A stretch of DNA of 64,000 bases from Coleophoma eucalyptorum (taxonomy: Eukaryota; Ascomycota; Leotiomycetes; Helotiales; Dermateaceae), in the NCBI GenBank assembly GCA_026120035.1, contig JALRME010000024.1, forward strand, positions 124,001-188,000. Direction: 5' to 3'. The notes under the pieces were generated by a model, which saw only the letters and a program-made list of their open reading frames with translations, made no database searches and had not been told where the DNA came from. Each line of letters opens with the position of its first letter. Position 1 is the stretch's first letter. Below, piece after piece: positions 62,553 to 64,000 of the stretch. A program made the translations under genes and the position numbers.

Positions 62553-64000
62553 CAGACGAATGGCATACATCGCATTACCTCTTTGGGCCTGTCTCGTGTT
62601 ACTCTCGTCTACGATGTAATTGTCCGGAAGTTTCGCCTACTTCACTCCACTCCACTTCCCTTACAAGTTACAACATAAGCCGACGCCATAGTCATAACTC
62701 AACCCATCCAGAACGTCCTTGCCCTTGACTCTCCTCAGCTCCGGCACGCCATCCATACCACGTTACTACTCGCTTTACCTCAGTACACGAGAAGCCAACA
62801 CACGCTCTGTTTCCAGCCCCCTCCACCGAGCCAGTGCTGCCCACCTCTGCCACCTTTGGCCCTGGCCCCCGATCACTTCTCGCTTCCTCTCGCTCTCTTC
62901 CTTCTCCTCGTCCTCGTCCGGCTGTCTCGCCTCTTGTCTCTGGTCTCCGATCTACGGCATCCTTTGGACGGGGCAGCAGCCTGCAGTCAGTTTGGCGGCC
63001 TTCCTGCATCCCCAAAAGGTCGTTCGCCTGCGTATGTCCCACCCAGCTCAGCTTTTCCATCGTCATGCAGACCCCTGAAGAGTCATGCTTGTCCCCCATT
63101 GGTAAGTGTGCTTGGGAAAGCTAAATCTCATCCTTTGCTCTCTGCCGCTTATCTCCAATTGTTTGGACCCGTGGCCAAACGGCTCGACGTCGTTGATTTA
63201 GGCATTTGTCCTGCAAGAAAGACGTCGTCCGCGTCCTGGCCACCCCCACCATCCAGGACCTAGAGCTTTTATTTCGACCCCGCATATTGTTCTCACAGCA
63301 CACCGCGCATGTGTTGACAGTCCAGCATGACCAAGGGAAAATGTTAACTAATTCGTTGTATCGCAGGGTACAGCAACAACAGCTGCGGCTACTGCAAGAA
63401 CACCTCTGGGAGTAAGTCGCAAAGACGTAAGTAGGCAACGTTGGGCGCGCTTGCATTGACATGGCAATCTTCCCCTCGCCAAGGTCCCTACGGCCTTGGA
63501 TGATTGATCAGAGATTTTTGCAAGGCAAACACACAGCGACAGGATCGGTGCAGCTTCCGCGCCGTACTGTTGCGAAAGCAAGTCAAAAACATACAGAAAA
63601 GTCGAGTTGACCTTTTCGTACGAGCATGGGCAAGCGCCCAGTCCAGCAATGCTTACCAGTCTATTTCTTACACGTTTCCTCTCTACCTCACATGCTCTGT
63701 TTCATGGATAGCGTCTGGCTCTTAGTCCTTGGTATGCAAATACCAGCGTCCTGCTGCGGCCTCATCGATCGTACAGTTGGGTGTAAGGCCTTGACGCAGC
63801 CTGTGGAGGCCCAACCTCTGTTTAAATCCTTAAACAGTGCCCAAGACTAGCAATGGGGAGACTTCTTATCCAAAGTCTTTCCTTGACTCGAATAAGCAAT
63901 AAATGATTTGTAGTAACAACGAGAACCTCTAGGCTACTCGTACTATGCGTCTACAAAATCTATGACTGCGGGTTTCTACCAGTCGCTGCTCAATCGTGGT

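Larger units (their letters stand above)
61575..64000. other. Gene-free 2.4 kb, possibly the leader of a gene beyond the window
   Basis: Overlapping ORFs on both strands, none with a domain. 62640-63420 is strikingly C/T-rich, like long 5' leaders of fungal regulatory genes. A 12-codon ATG exon followed by GTAAGT occurs at 63066-63102, but no convincing continuation could be assembled. Two small repeats are annotated separately. Confidence 0.45.

Noticed and set aside
62692..63263. Several 100-135-codon ORFs on both strands
   Set aside because: All overlap in a C/T-rich stretch with Ser/Pro/Leu or Arg/Gly-driven composition and no domain; more like a 5' leader than coding DNA.
63066..63440. 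Possible first exon with GTAAGT donor, and an ATG ACC AAG start resembling ribosomal protein L37 openings near 63329
   Set aside because: No downstream exon in the remaining window continues either reading into a recognisable protein; a MTKG-like start alone is not evidence.

Overview
The window is nuclear DNA of a filamentous ascomycete (Pezizomycotina). The evidence is about two dozen protein genes with short spliceosomal introns (mostly 44-110 bp, GT-AG, CTAAC/CTGAC-like branch sites), long pyrimidine-rich leaders, and fungal-type families (EsdC, Pho81/NUC-2, INO80 Ies4, RRN6, DUF2293, DUF1763). I cannot name the species. There is no operon structure, CRISPR array, rRNA gene or convincing tRNA gene.

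Layout. 1-3530: a truncated amidohydrolase (-), a MetX-like alpha/beta hydrolase (+) and an EsdC-like glycogen-binding-domain protein (-). 3531-8642: about 5 kb without a convincing gene. 8643-10150: a two-exon HAD phosphatase of the CECR5 type. 10151-14911: a second gene-poor block, AT-richer, holding a decayed Ty1/copia gag relic (about 13.8-14.7 kb). 14912-19653: a secreted CHRD-domain protein (-), a metaxin/SAM-type mitochondrial import protein (-) and a 110-aa Ser/Gln-rich protein behind a long leader (+). 21115-28697: the GID/CTLH scaffold Gid1/RanBPM (8 exons, -), INO80 subunit Ies4 (-) and the ubiquitin-autophagy adaptor Cue5 (+). 29904-43635: a dense block with Pho81, a four-TM protein, Coa1, mitochondrial uL3, a CCDC25-like NFACT-R protein, a PITH protein, a DUF2293 protein and a mitochondrial carrier. 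44748-53737: a DUF1763/LYR-like protein, a CHY-CTCHY-RING E3 ligase, the 70-aa gamma-tubulin partner Mzt1/MOZART1, a GFA/CENP-V enzyme, Spc25 and RRN6. 54418-61574: a doubtful micro-gene, a small basic coiled-coil protein, the AAA-ATPase Rix7, ESCRT-III Vps20, Lsm1 and a Nudix diphosphoinositol-phosphatase-like enzyme. 61575-64000: a C-rich stretch, perhaps the leader of a gene beyond the edge.

Common themes. Many genes are housekeeping: mitochondrial biogenesis (SAM/metaxin, Coa1, uL3m, carrier, LYR), ribosome production (RRN6, Rix7), chromosome segregation (Mzt1, Spc25), and ubiquitin/autophagy/ESCRT turnover (Gid1, Cue5, CHY-RING, Vps20). Several are head-to-head pairs on short shared promoters (four-TM/Coa1, uL3m/CCDC25, LYR/RING, Spc25/RRN6, Rix7/Vps20).

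I did not find a wholly new system. The most unusual signals are in gene architecture. A single-nucleotide exon appears necessary to keep the CCDC25-like gene in frame. The PHO81 start codon is split by an intron (AT^G). The DUF2293 gene has a GC-AG intron. A perfect 16-bp palindrome with a CACGTG core lies between the LYR and RING genes. All exon structures were worked out by hand from frame, splice signals and remembered family conservation; no transcript or database evidence was available.
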